In this document: positions 23,323 through 35,694 of the stretch, in pieces | Position numbering within the stretch: the first letter of the stretch is position 1 | How the letters are laid out: each line of letters starts with the position of its first letter | Assembly (NCBI RefSeq): GCF_050003625.1 | Contig: NC_134397.1 | Location: forward strand, 198,979,063-199,043,062 | DNA length: 64,000 bases | DNA from: Haematobia irritans | Lineage: Eukaryota; Arthropoda; Insecta; Diptera; Muscidae | Direction: 5' to 3' | Notes under the pieces: model-generated | Databases searched by the model: none | What the model saw: only the letters and a program-made list of their open reading frames with translations | Told to the model about the DNA's origin: nothing | Position numbers and translations under genes: made by a program

Positions 23323-23661
23323 AGGTAGGTTAGGTTAGATTTAGGTTAGGTATAGTAGCTGCCCGATATTTCAGGCTCACTTGGACCATTTAGTCCATAT
23401 TGATACCACAGTGGTAAACTTCTCTCTTATCACTGAGTGCTGCCGGATTCTATGTTTTTACTCAATGACAAGGGACCTTCTTTTTATAGGCGAGTCCTAA
23501 CTGTGCTTCACATTGCGGTGAAACCACTTAGAGAAGCTTTAAAACTCTCTGAAATGGCACCAGCATTACTGAAGTGGGATAATCCACCGCTGAAAATCTT
23601 TTTGGTGTTTCTTCAAAAGAGGGGTTGAACCCACGACCCTATGCATGTATAGCTTGCATGA
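23323..23661 (-). mobile_element. SINE copy, minus strand
   Basis: Begins with TTAGG-type pentamers (the tail, reversed) and continues through the SINE body to the head region 'gggttgaacccacgaccctatgcatg'. The head is diverged and the far tRNA-like end is incomplete. Confidence 0.85.
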
Positions 23662-24399
23662 AAGGAGTTCCACGATGAGAGTGGATCAAATCCTTCAAGG
23701 AAGTTATCTAGGCATAGGCCCGACAATATTAGTTATTTCTTCTTCTTCTTTCTATTTGCATTTCATTCGTATGTAATAACATTTATTACTGATTTTATTT
23801 CTGGTAGACGCTTAAGAATATTTTTCCCATTTTATGTAGGTAAAAGAGATGATAATAAAAACCACAGATTTGCGTGCAACATTAGATTGACTTGGTTTAT
23901 AAATCGCATCGCAAACATCTCATCTTCAGAATTATTGCTAGAGGAGAAAACTTATGAAATTTCGAGTTGTATTGAAAGTGAAATTTTGTTATTTTTTTCT
24001 TTAGCAATGAGAGCACACAAAACAAAACAAAAACTTACCAGCATCATTTGAGTGCAAATAAAAGAAACAAACAAAAAAAGGTTGCAATTGTAAATATCGC
24101 TTTCAAAAACCATGATCGTGATGGTTAACCACCAAAGAGAATTGCAATGCAGAAAAATTGCATTAGGCCGTAGCATAGTACATGCAATTAATTGCTTAAA
24201 TAGGAGAAAATCGTTTAGTTAGGATACTGAACTTGGTTTTTATAAACAATTGGGCGGTCTTTTGTTGCAAAATATTTAAAATATAGTTTTAAGTTCGATG
24301 CTCCTCTCATAAAATAATGAGAATTTGCTTGCTTTTTTATTTAAACAAGTAAACAAATGGGAAGTTACCTCGCAGACAAGATAACTAAAATTAGATTGA
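23662..24399. other. AT-rich unique DNA
   Basis: No gene or repeat recognised. Confidence 0.5.
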
Positions 24400-25627
24400 A
24401 CAAGTAAGGAAAGTCTAAAGTCGGGCGGGGCCGACTATATTATACCCTGCACCACTTTGTAGATCTAAATTTTCGATACCATATCACATCCGTCAAATGT
24501 GTTGGGGCTATATATAAAGGTTTGTCCCAAATACATACATTTAAATATCACTCGATCTGGACAGAATTTGATAGACTTCTACAAAATCTATAGAATCAAA
24601 GTTTAAGTCGGCTAATGCACTAGGGTGGAACACAATGTTAGTAAAAAAAAATATGGGAAACGTTTAAATCTGAAGCAATTTTAAGGAAACTTCGAAAAAG
24701 TTTATTTATGAGTTATCGCTCGATATATATGTATTAGAAGTTTAGGAAAATTAGAGTCATTTTTACAACTTTTCGACTAAGCAGTGACGATTTTACAAGG
24801 AAAATGTTGGTATTTTGACCATTTTTGTCGAAATCAGAAAAACATATATATGGGAGCTATATCTAAATCTGAACCGATTTCAACCAAATTTGGCACGCAT
24901 AGCTACAATGCTAATTCTACTCCCTGTGCAAAATTTCAACTAAATCGGAGTTAAAAATTGGCCTCTGTGGTCATATGAGTGTAAATCGGGCGAAAGCTTT
25001 ATATGGGAGATATATCCAAATCTGAACCGATTTCAAGCAAATTTGGCACGCATAGTTACAACGCTAATTCGACTCCCTATGCAAAATTTCAACTAAATCG
25101 GAGCAAAAAATTGGCCTCTGTGGGCAAATGAGTGTAAATCGGGCGAAAGCTATATATGGGAGCTATATCTAAATCTGAACCGATTTTGCTCATATTTTGC
25201 AAGTTTTTCGAGACTCATAAAATATTCGGATGTACGGAATTTGAGGAAGATCGGTTGATATACACGCCAATTATGACCAGATCGGTGAAAAATATATATG
25301 GCAGCTATATCTAAATCTGAACCGATTTTTTCCAAAATCAATAGGGATCGTCTTTGAGCCGAAGCAGGCCCCTATACCAAATTTTAGGACAATCGGACTA
25401 AAACTGCGAGCTGTACTTTGCACACAAAAATACATCAACAGACAGACAGACAGACGGACAGACAGACGGACAGACAGACAGACAGACGGACATCGCTAAA
25501 TCGACTCAGAATTTAATTCTAAGCCGATCCGTATACTAAAAGGTTGGTCTAAGATTACTCCTTCTTGGCGTTACATACAAATGCACAAACTTATTATACC
25601 CTGTACCACAGTAGTGGTGAAGGGTAT
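24400..25627 (+). mobile_element. B-family repeat, copy 1
   Basis: Left end ACAAGTAAGGAAAGTC followed by the GC hairpin GTCGGGCGGGGCCGAC. Then come a unique block, 153-bp core units ('atatgggagctatatctaaatctgaaccgattt'), a GACA/GACG microsatellite (25440-25492) and the end 'ataccctgtaccacagtagtggtgaagggtata'. No transposase or reverse transcriptase frame was seen. Confidence 0.88.
25440..25492 (+). repeat. GACA/GACG tetranucleotide tract
   Basis: Tandem gaca/gacg near the end of the B element. The same position in other A and B copies has fewer copies of the motif, seen as 'gtccgtccgtccgtctg' on the other strand. Confidence 0.9.
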
Positions 25628-26425
25628 AAAAAGGTGTACCTAAAAGGTGTAAATAGTCATCCACAGCCAAAGAAGGAAGTATTCGTTTAAGATAAAAATG
25701 ATTTCTGTAATATCTAAAAATTGATTCGTTTTATTAAATAATCGATTTTTATGTAAAGTACGAAGGTCGAATCGCTTAACTCTAAAGAAAAGAGGTTAGG
25801 AAAGCGAATCTAAAAATCATTGGAATTGATCATGCTGTTTTGCATAGTCTTAATTTTTCCTTTTCAATAAAGCTTTTATTTGTGTATCAGATCAGAAAGT
25901 TTTGGAATTATTGGAACTGCAGAGCAGCGTTGACACAGCGAAAATTTTTTTGAACCAACATGTTTCCAAAATTCGCACCAGCGGACATTTTTCAAACTTC
26001 AAGGAAAAACGTGACATTAAAAAAAATCTTTAAAAAAATTATGCAAATCGGTCAATAAATATATAGCCTCATATCAATTGATCCCCATAAACGATATTAA
26101 CTCCTGGGGCCGATCATTCGATCAGTATATGTTGTCTCTAATAATCCCAAAAATATTATTAATAATTATATAGTTTTATCTATCACTAGTAGCCACATAT
26201 AACATAGCCAGTCCATACCCCATATGAATTACTGGGGTATAGACCGGAACCCATAACTCAGCCATTCTGAAGGCTCATTTGGTCACGATCTTCTCTGCTC
26301 GTTACGTTAGTATTCACTTTCTTACACAAACAAAAAAAAAACTGGTCTTATAGGTCCATAAATAAATGTTGCAACTATATTGTCTTTTGTAGAAATTCGT
26401 ACGGAAATGATAATAGCAGATACAT
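25628..26425. other. AT-rich DNA with degraded A-like fragment
   Basis: Mostly unrecognised. 26040-26230 carries weak A-family phrases ('aatcggtcaataaatatatagcctcatatcaattgatcccc'). Confidence 0.45.
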
Positions 26426-26943
26426 CCCAGCAAAAAAGCGTCGCCAAAAAAGTAGTGAAAAGCGATGAATTTAACATGGGCTTGTCATAGGATGTCCACC
26501 ATTTCAACAGCCGTTGCATTGAATTTTCATCATTTCTAAGGTGTGATGCCAAATCAGTGTTTTGTATGTGAATTAAGAAATTTTGTAATATTTTGACAAT
26601 TAAAAAATTTTTTGATGCATTAATGCATTATAACGCTTGTCTGGAACGTTTGACATCAAATATTTTCAAAATTTCGCAATTTTTCTAAAAAGGATTTAGC
26701 ATTTTTTTTTGGGAAAATTTAAATAACTTGTACTATTTTATTAATTCTTAATCTTTTTTTAGCCTATTTGAAACAAAAAAATTTTAAATTTTCCATTAAA
26801 AATATGAAAAAAAAGCGAGTTATAAAAATTAACTCAAATGAACTTCCTGTGCAGTTAATATAAACAACATCTTTGGGAGGACATTTTTGGAAGTGCTTTT
26901 AAAGTTGTGCCTTTGGAAGAGCTTCCAATTTGTTTTTGCTGGG
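26426..26943. mobile_element. G-type MITE, short copy
   Basis: Ends CCCAGCAAAAAAGCG and TTTTTGCTGGG are inverted. The interior ('gcgatgaatttaacatgggcttgtcatagga', 'ggacatttttggaagtgcttttaaagttgtgcc') matches the G copies at 47660-51914 and 53049-53533. Confidence 0.85.
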
Positions 26944-27040
26944 ATATTAGTATGAAAAGAAACGTTTGATAAATGTATGCTAGATTTGTGAATATGAATA
27001 CTAATTTTCAAACACTTCAGTTTGTGTATAATTGTAAATA

Positions 27041-27150
27041 CACTATGGGAAATTGGTGCAAATTGCCACTGACGGACCTATCACAGAACTGGTACCTGTG
27101 CTCCAGTATAAATTGCAACTATAGTTGCAATTTTTAAACAATCGTAATTT
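27041..27150. mobile_element. H-type MITE fragment
   Basis: 'actatgggaaattggtgcaaattgccactgacggacctatcacagaactggtacc' matches the inverse of the right half of the complete H element at 53549-53979. Confidence 0.7.
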
Positions 27151-27252
27151 ATATCCATACTCACTTGATATTAAAATCTTAGATCCATTAAGATTTTAAT
27201 ATCAAGCATTTTCACATTTAGTGAAAATTATCGGACATTTTTCCAAAGTTTT

Positions 27253-29154
27253 TATACCCTCCATCATAGGATGGGGGTATATTAACTTTGTCATTCCGTT
27301 TGTAACACATCGAAATATTGCTCTAAGACCCCATAAAGTATATATATTCTGGGTCGTGGTGAAATTCTGAGTCGATCTAAGCATGTCCGTCCGTCCGTCC
27401 GTCTGTTGAAATCACGCTAACTTCCGAACGAAACAAGCTATCGACTTGAAACTTGGCACAAGTAGTTGTTATCGATGTAGGTCAAATGGTATTGAAAATG
27501 GGCCATATCAGTCCACTTTTACGTATAGCCCCCATATAAAGGGACCCTCAGATTTGGCTTGTGGAGCCTCTAACAGAAGCATATTTCATCCGATCCGGCT
27601 GAAATTTGGTATATGGTGTTGGTATATGGTCTCTAACAACCATGGAAAAATTGGTCCACATCGGTCCATAATTATATATAGCCCCCATATAAACCGATCT
27701 CCAGATTTGGCTTGTGGAGCCTCTAAGAGAAGCATATTTCATCCGATCCGGCTGAAATTTGGTACATGGTGTTGGTATATGGTCTCTAACAATCATGCAA
27801 AAATTGGTCCACATAGGTCCATAATTATATATGGCGCCCATATAAACCGAGCCCCAGATTTGGGTTGCGGAGCCTCAAAGAGAAGCAAATTTCATCCGAT
27901 CCGCCTGAAATTTGGTACATGATGTTGGTATATGGTCTCTAACAACCATGCAAAAATTGGTCCACATCGGTCCATAATTATATATGGCGCCCATATAAAC
28001 CGATCCCCAGATTTGGGTTGCGGAGCCTCAAAGAGAAGCAAATTTCATCCGATCCGCCTGACATTTGGTACATGATGTTGGTATATGGTCTCTAACAACC
28101 ATGCAAAAATTGGTCCACATCGGTTCATAATTATATATAGCCCCCATATAAACCGATCCCCAGATTTGGCTTGCGAAGTCTCCAAGAGAAGCAAATTTCA
28201 TCCAATCCGGTTGTAATTTGGAACATGGTGTTAGTATATGATCTTTAACAACAGAGCCAGAATTGGTCAATATCGGTCCATAATTATATATAGCCCCCAT
28301 ATAAAACATTCTCCAGATTTGACCTCCGAAGCCTCTTGGAGGAGCAAAATTCATCCGATCCGGTTCAAATTAGGCACGTGGTGTTAGTATATGGTCGCTA
28401 ACAACCATACCAAAATTGGTCCAATCACACAAAAATTGGTCCATATCGGTACATAATCATTGTTGCAACTAGAGCCAAAAATAATCTACCAAAATTTTAT
28501 TTCTATAGAAAATTTTGTCAAAATTTTATTTCTAGAGAAAATTTTGTTAAAATTTTATTCGGTTCATAATAAAATTTTCATCATTGTCAAAATTTTATTT
28601 CTATAAAAAATTTTGTCAAAATTTTATTTCTATAGAAAATTTTTTTCAAATTTTATTCGGTTCATTATCATGGTTGCCACTCGAGCCAAAAATAATCTAC
28701 CAAGATTTTATTTTTGTCAAAAGTTTATTTCTATAGAAAATTTTGTTAAAATTTTATTTCTGTAGAAATTTTTGTCAAAAATTTCTTTCTACAGAAAATT
28801 TTGTTAAAATTTTTATTTCTATAGAAAATTTTGTGAAAATTTTATTTCTATAGAAAATTTTGTTAAAATTTTATTTCTGTAGAAAATTTTGTCAAAATTT
28901 TATGTCTACTTTGTCAAACTGAATTATATACGTATTGGATCGATCTTTTTTGATTTAATATATACCACGTATGGACTTACATACAATTTAGAAGATGGTG
29001 TTAGGAGGTTTTAAGATACCTTGCCATCGGCAAGCGTTACCGCAACTTAAGTAATTCGATTGTGGACGGCAGTGTTTAGATGAAGTTTCTACGCAATCCA
29101 TGATGGAGGGTACATAAGCTTCGGCCTGGCCGAACTTACGGCCGTATATACTTG
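27253..29154 (-). mobile_element. A-family repeat, near-complete long copy
   Basis: Left end 'tataccctccatcataggatggggg', then 'gtccgtccgtccgtctgttgaaatcacgc', then about six core units of exactly 153 bp (the 'gcc cccatata' phrase falls at 27528, 27681, 27834). A minisatellite block follows (28490-28910, with 'ggttgccactcgagcc' starts), then the terminal block 'cttcggcctggccgaacttacggccgtatatacttg'. Because 153 is divisible by three, one frame stays open through several units on each strand. T-tracts flank both ends. Confidence 0.9.
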
Positions 29155-29300
29155 TTTTTTTTTTCATTTCTGGTTCGATTGGGGTGCCCAAATGGAAACA
29201 GATTTCCATACGTATTGACCACAACTGGGACTGATCCATACACACCAGGGACTAGTCCTGTACCGGTTCTGCGGTTGATCCATTTCCCGTAGGGTAGTAA
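29155..29300. mobile_element. H-type MITE right part
   Basis: 'ggttgatccatttcccgtagggta' is the complement of the left end of the complete H copy. Adjacent 'ggactagtcctgtacc' and 'ctgatccatacacacc' also match. Confidence 0.7.
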
Positions 29301-29339
29301 CTCAACGTATAGTCTTTGAAAACTTTGTAAAAATTACCA

Positions 29340-30195
29340 TTTTGATAAAAATAGACCAAAAATCGACCAAATTCCATTTGGTTCAACCATCGGACCAATT
29401 TCAAAAATTAAAAATTTTTGCAAACTTTTATTTCAATAGAAAAATTTGTAACAATTGCCAATTTTATAAATAATAGACCAAAATTGACCAATTTTCATGT
29501 GCACCCATCATCGGACTACATTTCAAAATTAAAAATACTTGTAAAATTTCTTTTGTACAGATTTTTGGTTGGTATAGAAAATTTTTGCACAATTTTATTT
29601 CTGTAGAAAATTTTTCCAAAATTTTGATAAAAATAGACTGAAATTGACCAAATTTCATGTGGTCCAATCATCGGACCAAATTTCAAAATTAAAAACTGTT
29701 GCAAAACTGTATTTCTATAGAAATTTTTTTTGCAAAATTTTATTCCAATAGAAACTTTTTTTTGCAAAATTTTATTCCTATAGAAAATTTCATTTCTATA
29801 GCATTCTTTTCAAAACTTTATTCCTATAGCATATATTTTGCAAACTTTTGCAAATTTTTATTCTTATAGAACATTTTTGCAAAATTTTATACCAATGAAA
29901 ATGCTTGAAAAATTTTATTCCAATAGAAAATTTCATTTCTGTAGCATTCTTTTCAAAACCTTATTCCTATAGCATATATCTCGTAAAGTTCTAAAGAAAA
30001 TGTTCTCCTTATAGAAATACTTTGCAAAATTGCATTTCTATTGTTTTTTTTCAAGGTTTTATTGTTATTTTTCAAAATTTAATTATTGTAGAAAATTTTA
30101 TTTTTACAGAAAATTTTTACAAAATTTTATTCCATTAGAAAAATTTTCAAAAATTGTATTTCAATAGAAATTTTTGGGAAAATTTTGTTTCTGTA
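29340..30195. repeat. Variant minisatellite with interspersed longer unit
   Basis: The unit resembles the 29-bp repeat but reads 'ttgcaaaattttatt.c.atagaaaat' (GCAAAATTTT instead of GTCAAAATTTT). In the first 400 bp it alternates with a second motif, 'ataaaaatagac.aaaattgaccaaatttcatg..g..caatcatcggaccaaatttcaaaatt', seen three times. Confidence 0.8.
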
Positions 30196-30867
30196 CACTG
30201 AAAAAAATATTGTCGTGAGGTCAAAGATTTCATGTCTTTAAAATACGAATGCAAATTTTGCTTAGCATAGAAGACGCATTTCTCTAATATAAAGCATGTT
30301 TCCTTGTCGAATAGTCGATAAACATTTCAATGAAGTCGTATTGTCCTTATAATTAAGTGATTTAAGTTAAAAATGGGTATGATAACATGAAAGAAAAAAT
30401 TGTTGGGCTAAGGTAAACTTGACTTTAAAAATTCAGAAAAATTCTTTACAATTAATGAAATTGTCTTTAAATTTGTTGTCTTTTTGCATCTTGACTACAA
30501 AGCAAAAATTCGTTCAAAAATAGGACATGTTTTTCAACACTTTATTTTAAATACGTTTTTATTTGAAACATAGCATAATTTCTACTGGAAGTCGAGTCAA
30601 AATGTGGAAAATAAAGTTGTCGTTAACTCGTTTTTAAAGGACTTTGATAGCATATGAAGAAAAAAAGCTGAAAAAACGAAAAATTAAAATTTGCTTCCTA
30701 GAAACAAGTACACAAAACCCAAATTTAAAAGAGAATTGCGTCTTAAAAGTATCCCTAAAAAAAAGTATCCGTCTTAAAAGTATCCCGCTTCTTCGGCTCG
30801 GAATCAATGCCAATTTGTTTAATATAAAGTCAAAATTTTTAGAATCCGGTATGCTATTCTTTCAGCG
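30196..30867. mobile_element. J-type MITE inside the variant minisatellite
   Basis: Begins CACTGAAAAAAATATTGTCG and ends near TTTCAGCG, flanked by TA. The interior is close to J at 9472 ('cgcttcttcggctcggaatcaatgcc'). Variant minisatellite continues on the far side (30868-31230), showing insertion into the array. Confidence 0.75.
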
Positions 30868-31240
30868 TAGGAATTGTTTGCAAAATTTTATTTCTATAGA
30901 AAATTTTTACAAAGTTTTATTTCAATAGAACATTTTTGCAAAATTATATTCCAATAGAAAATATTTGCAAAATTTTAGAAAAATTAGAAAGTTTTTTGGA
31001 AAATTTTATTCCTATAGAAAATTGTAGCAAAATTTTATTCCTATAGAGAATTTTTGCAAAATTGTATTTCTATAAATTTTTTTTGCAAAATATGCAAATT
31101 TTTTTATTGCTTTTGTCACAAAATATTTTTCTATAAAATTTTTAAAATGTTATTTCTGTAGAAAATTGGTGCAAAATGTTATTTCCATTTTATTTTTGCT
31201 AAATTTTATTCGAATAGAACATGTTTTATGAAGACATATT
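30868..31240. repeat. Variant minisatellite, continuation
   Basis: Same 'ttgcaaaattttatt.ctatagaaaat' units as 29404-30195, interrupted by the J element. Confidence 0.8.
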
Positions 31241-31285
31241 TTTGGTGGAAGGTGAATGCCTAGATGATGCAGCCACAGACGAAGA

Positions 31286-31478
31286 AAATTTTCTTGACAT
31301 AGAGCCAACGAAAGAAATTAATTGCTATAATAGAATATTTGCATTAAGATAATGAAAATATTCCATTATGGTATGAAAAGTTTCGTTGTTTAATAACGAA
31401 CATTTTGTTATATTAATGAATTTGTTTCATTGGCTCAATTTTAATGACAAATTTCGTTAATACAACGAAACTGCATGG
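31286..31478. mobile_element. F-type MITE relative
   Basis: 'cgaaagaaattaattgctataatagaa' through 'gacaaatttcgttaatacaacgaaac' parallels the F element at 32632-32859. Boundaries are not sharp. Confidence 0.55.
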
Positions 31479-31577
31479 GTCACTACTGACCCACATATCC
31501 AGAATTGATTTCCGTTTCTGAACACTTTGGCATATACGAGATATTTTGCTTTTAAGCTTCTCTGTGTAGCTCCTTGT

Positions 31578-33300
31578 TATACCCTCCACCATAGGATGGG
31601 GGGTATATTAACTTTGTCATTCCGTTTGTAACACATCGAAATATTGCTCTAAGACCCCATAAAGTATATATATTCTGGGTCGTGGTGAAATTCTGAGTCG
31701 ATCTGAGCATGTCCGTCCGTCCGTCCGTCCGTCTGTTGAAATCACGCTTACTTCCGAACGAAACAAGCCATCGACTTGAAACTTGGCACAAGTAGTTGTT
31801 ATTGATGTAGGTCGGATGGTATTGCAAATGGGCCATATCGGTCCACTTTTACGTATAGCCCCCATATAAACGGACCCCCAAATTTGGCTTGCGAGGCCTC
31901 TAAGAGAGGCAAATTTAATCGGATCCGGCTGAAATTTGGCACATGGTGTTAGTATATCATCTCTAACAACCATGCAAAAATTGGTCCACATCGGTCCATA
32001 ATTATATATAGCCCCCATATAAACCGATCCCCCGATTTGGCTTGCGAGGCCTCTAAGAGAAACAAATTTCATCCGATCCGGCTGAAATTTGGTACATGGT
32101 GTTAGTATGTGGTCTCTAACAACCATGCGAAAATTGGTCCACATCGGTTAATAATTATATATAGCCCCCATATAAACCGATCGCCAGATTTGACCTCCGG
32201 AGCCTCTTGGAAGACCAAAATTCATCTGATTCAGTTGAAATTTGGTACGTGGTGTTAATATATGGCCTCAAACTCCCATGCAAAAATTGGTCGAAATCGG
32301 TCCATAATTATATATAGTCCCCATATAAACCGATCCCCAGATTTGACCTCCGTAGTCCCTTGGAAGAGCAAAATTCATCCGATTCGGTTTAAATTTGGTA
32401 CGTGATGTTAGTATATGGTATCCAACAACCATGCAGGAATTGGTTCATATCAGTCCATAATTATATATAGCACCCATATAAACCGATCCCCAGATTTGAC
32501 CTCCGGTGCCTTTTGGAGAAGCAAAATTCATCCGATCTGGTTGAAATTTTGTACGTGGTGGTAGTATATGATATTTAACAGCCATGCCAAAAGTGGTCCA
32601 TATCAGTCCATAATCATATATAGCCCCCATACACACAAAGAAAATTTCATTAAAAGTCAGCCAACGAAAATTTTTCATTGATATAACGAAACATTTTCAT
32701 TAATACAATGAAATTATTCGTTAATAGTACGAAACGTTACGTTGATTGACAGAAAATTCGTTATATTAACGAAAAAATTCATTGTATTAACGAATTTGTT
32801 TCATTTTCTGACTTTTAACGACACATTTCGTTAATATAACGAAACTTTTTCTATTAGTGTATAAACCGATCCCGCGATTTGGTTTTGGAGCCTCTTGGAG
32901 GAGAAATTTCATCCGAGTCAGTTGAATTTGGTACATTGTGCTAGTATATGCCCGTTAACAACCATGCCTAACTAGGTCCATATCGGTCTATAGTTATATA
33001 TAGCCCTCAGATAAATCGATCCCCAATCACACAAAAATTGGTCCATATCGAGTTCATAATTGTATATAGCCCCCATATAAACGAGCCCCATATTTAATAA
33101 GTAATTATTTGTAGACTTACCTACACATTTTTTGTCTACTATATACCACGTATGGAATAACTCACCATTTAGAAAACGATTTAAGATACCACAACCCAAG
33201 TAATTCGATTGTGGATGACAGTCTTTCGTAGAAGTTTCTACGCAATCCATGGTGGAGGGTACATAAGATTCGGCCTGGCCGAACTTACGGCCGTTTATAC
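31578..33300 (-). mobile_element. A-family repeat split by F
   Basis: Both A termini are present: 'tataccctccaccataggatgggg' on the left, and 'ggtggagggtacataagattcggcctggccg' with 'cggccgtttatac' on the right. Core units of 153 bp lie between. A 228-bp F element interrupts one unit. Confidence 0.88.
32632..32859. mobile_element. F-type MITE in the A repeat
   Basis: Begins CACACAAAGAAAA and ends TTTTTCTATTAGTG, with TA flanks at 32630-32631 and 32860-32861. Excising it restores 'cccccatataaaccgatccc', the normal A core. The interior is rich in inverted 'cgttaatataacgaaa' motifs. Confidence 0.85.
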
Positions 33301-33532
33301 TTTTTTTATTGCTTTGTTCTTCTATTTTGGAGATCCGCTTCTTGCTCTTCCCTTAGCTATTTGATTTAAACAAGTCAAGAAGATTGGTTTTAATTTTTCG
33401 ATTAAGAAACTACTCTGTCGGCGAAATTGAATATTCTTTAGGAGTGTATTGGTATATTTGAAAAAATATCTGGAGTATTTGGACCCCGTTTTCCTCATCC
33501 TTGAGTTTTTGTTTTTTTCTCCCTAGCTATGG

Positions 33533-33561
33533 TTAGGTTAGATTAGGTATAGTGGCAGCTC
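33533..33561 (-). mobile_element. SINE tail fragment
   Basis: 'ggttaggttagattaggtatagtggcagc' matches the last 30 bp of a reversed SINE. Confidence 0.6.
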
Positions 33562-33569
33562 GAAAATTG

Positions 33570-35500
33570 CATTTCTATAGAAAATGTCTGCAATTGAAAA
33601 ATAGAAAATTTTTGAAAAATATTATTTCAATAGAAAATTTTTCCAAAATTTTATTTCTATAGATTATTTTTTGCAAAATTTTGTTTCTATAGAATTTTTT
33701 TGCAAAATGTTATTTTTATAGAAATTCGTTGCAAAATTGTATTTCTGTAGATTTTTGTTCAAAATTTTACTCCTACTACAAATGTTTATAATATTTTATT
33801 TATATATAATTTTTTGTTTTAAATTTATTTCTAGGTTTTTTTTTTTCAAAATTCGATTCCAAAATTTTATATCTTTAGAACATGTTTGCAAAATTTTATT
33901 TCTATTGGTTTTTTTCAAATTTTTATTAAAAAATTTTATTTTTTATACACGGATGAAAAAGTCTTTTTTTCATATGTTTGGCTATAAACATTATATGTTT
34001 GGAACACAAATTTTTAAACACAATATTTTTGAGTGCAAGCATATAATGTTCATAAACTAGCATAACATGTTTGGGACATATATGGTAATATGTTAGAACA
34101 TATTATGTTTGGGACATAAAATGTTTGTAAATATAATATGCTTGGACGCAAACATATATTAATTTAGAAATAGCCTATAAACATATATGTGTTTAGTAGC
34201 TTGGAGCGCTATTTAACAGGGAGCGATATTGAATTAAGTTGGTGGTTGTTGCTTCTTATTACAAAATTAACATTTTATTTTTCCTTGGGCAATTGATCAG
34301 CTACTTCTTTGATCCTTACAAACTGTGTGGTCCGCTGTTCGAATCCCCGTCCGGCAAAAGGTAAAATTAAAATAAAAAAATCATACAATTGAATAATTTC
34401 TTCTACAATGTTTGTATTACAGAAAAAGGTGCTAAGAACTAAAAAATCTCGTGGAAGTGAGAAAGATGTGGGGGAATATACAATTAGGCAGAAACAAAAT
34501 TTTGAGCATTCAGGTCGAAAACCTATGTTGTTTATTTTCATAATTCATTATGATTGTAAATATATAAATAAATAATAAAATTTTGAGCACAATATTGTTT
34601 GGGAGAATTTTTTTAAGCATATAATATTTTTGGGTGCAAAATGCTTCCAAACATATTATATGTTCACAAAATAACATATTGTTTTTTGGAAGACAACATT
34701 ATTGAATTTGGATGCAAAAATACAAAATGTTTGGAACTTTGACTACCCAAACATATATTGTTTAGACCAATATGCTTTCAAACATATTATATATTGGAAG
34801 AGATCAAACATATAAATGTTTGGGCAATACCCAAAAATGTATATGCTTGAAGCAAAATATGTTTGGGAGTATATGTTACAGAGGCGATTTTTTGTGAGGG
34901 TGTAGAATTTTTCAAAATGTTATTCTATTCCGAAATTTGTTTCCCAAATTCAATTCCAAAATTTTATATCTTTAGAACACATTTGCAAAAATGTATTTTT
35001 ATTGTTTTTTTTTTCAAAATTTCATTCAAAAAATTTATTTCTATAGAAAATTATTGCAAACCAATAGAAATTGTTTGCAAAATTGTATGTCTGTAGAAAA
35101 ATTTTGCAAAATTGTATTTCTATAGAATTTTTTTTCTTCAAATTTTCAAAAGAAAAAGAGTTAAATTTTGCCAATTTTATTAAAAAAATTTATTTTTTAT
35201 AGAATTTTTCAAAATTTTATTCTATTCCGAAATTTTTTCCCAAATTCAATTCCAAAATTTTATATCTATAGAACACGTTTACAAAAATTTATTTCTATTG
35301 TTTTGTTTTTTCAAAATTTCATTCAAAAATTTATTTCTATAGAAAATTATTGCAAACTTTTATTTCTATAGAAAATTTTTGCTAAATTTTATTCCAATAG
35401 AAATTATTTTGCAAAATTTTATGTCTGTAGCAAAATTTTGCAAAATTATATTTCTATAGAAATTTTTTTCAAAAATTTCAAAAGAAAAAGAGTTAAATTT
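33570..35500. repeat. Variant minisatellite split by a K-type MITE
   Basis: Units of the 'ttgcaaaattttatttctatagaaaat' type run from 33570 to 33947 and resume at 34903. The element between is listed separately. A long-unit motif ('gagcatcggaccaaattt') follows at 35510-35640, as in the array at 29340. Confidence 0.8.
33948..34902. mobile_element. K-type MITE, copy 1
   Basis: Ends CACGGATGAAAAAGTC and TTTTTGTGAGGGTG, with TA flanks at 33946-33947 and 34903-34904. The interior repeats 'acatatatgtttggg' words. At about 34300-34365 a tRNA-like segment has a box B (GTTCGAATC) and CCGTCCGGC. No transposase frame. Confidence 0.8.
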
Positions 35501-35694
35501 TGCCAATACGCTGAAAATGGACCTAAATCGACTAAATCCGAGCATCGGACCAAATTTAAAATTTTAAAATTTTTTTGAACAATTTTGGTCCCATCGGATC
35601 AAACTGGAGCAAACTCATGAAAAGTTTGCCCAAAGGAACGCTTCTTAACAATGACCAACTCATGAAAAAATTGGTTATCGGAATTTTGCTACTA

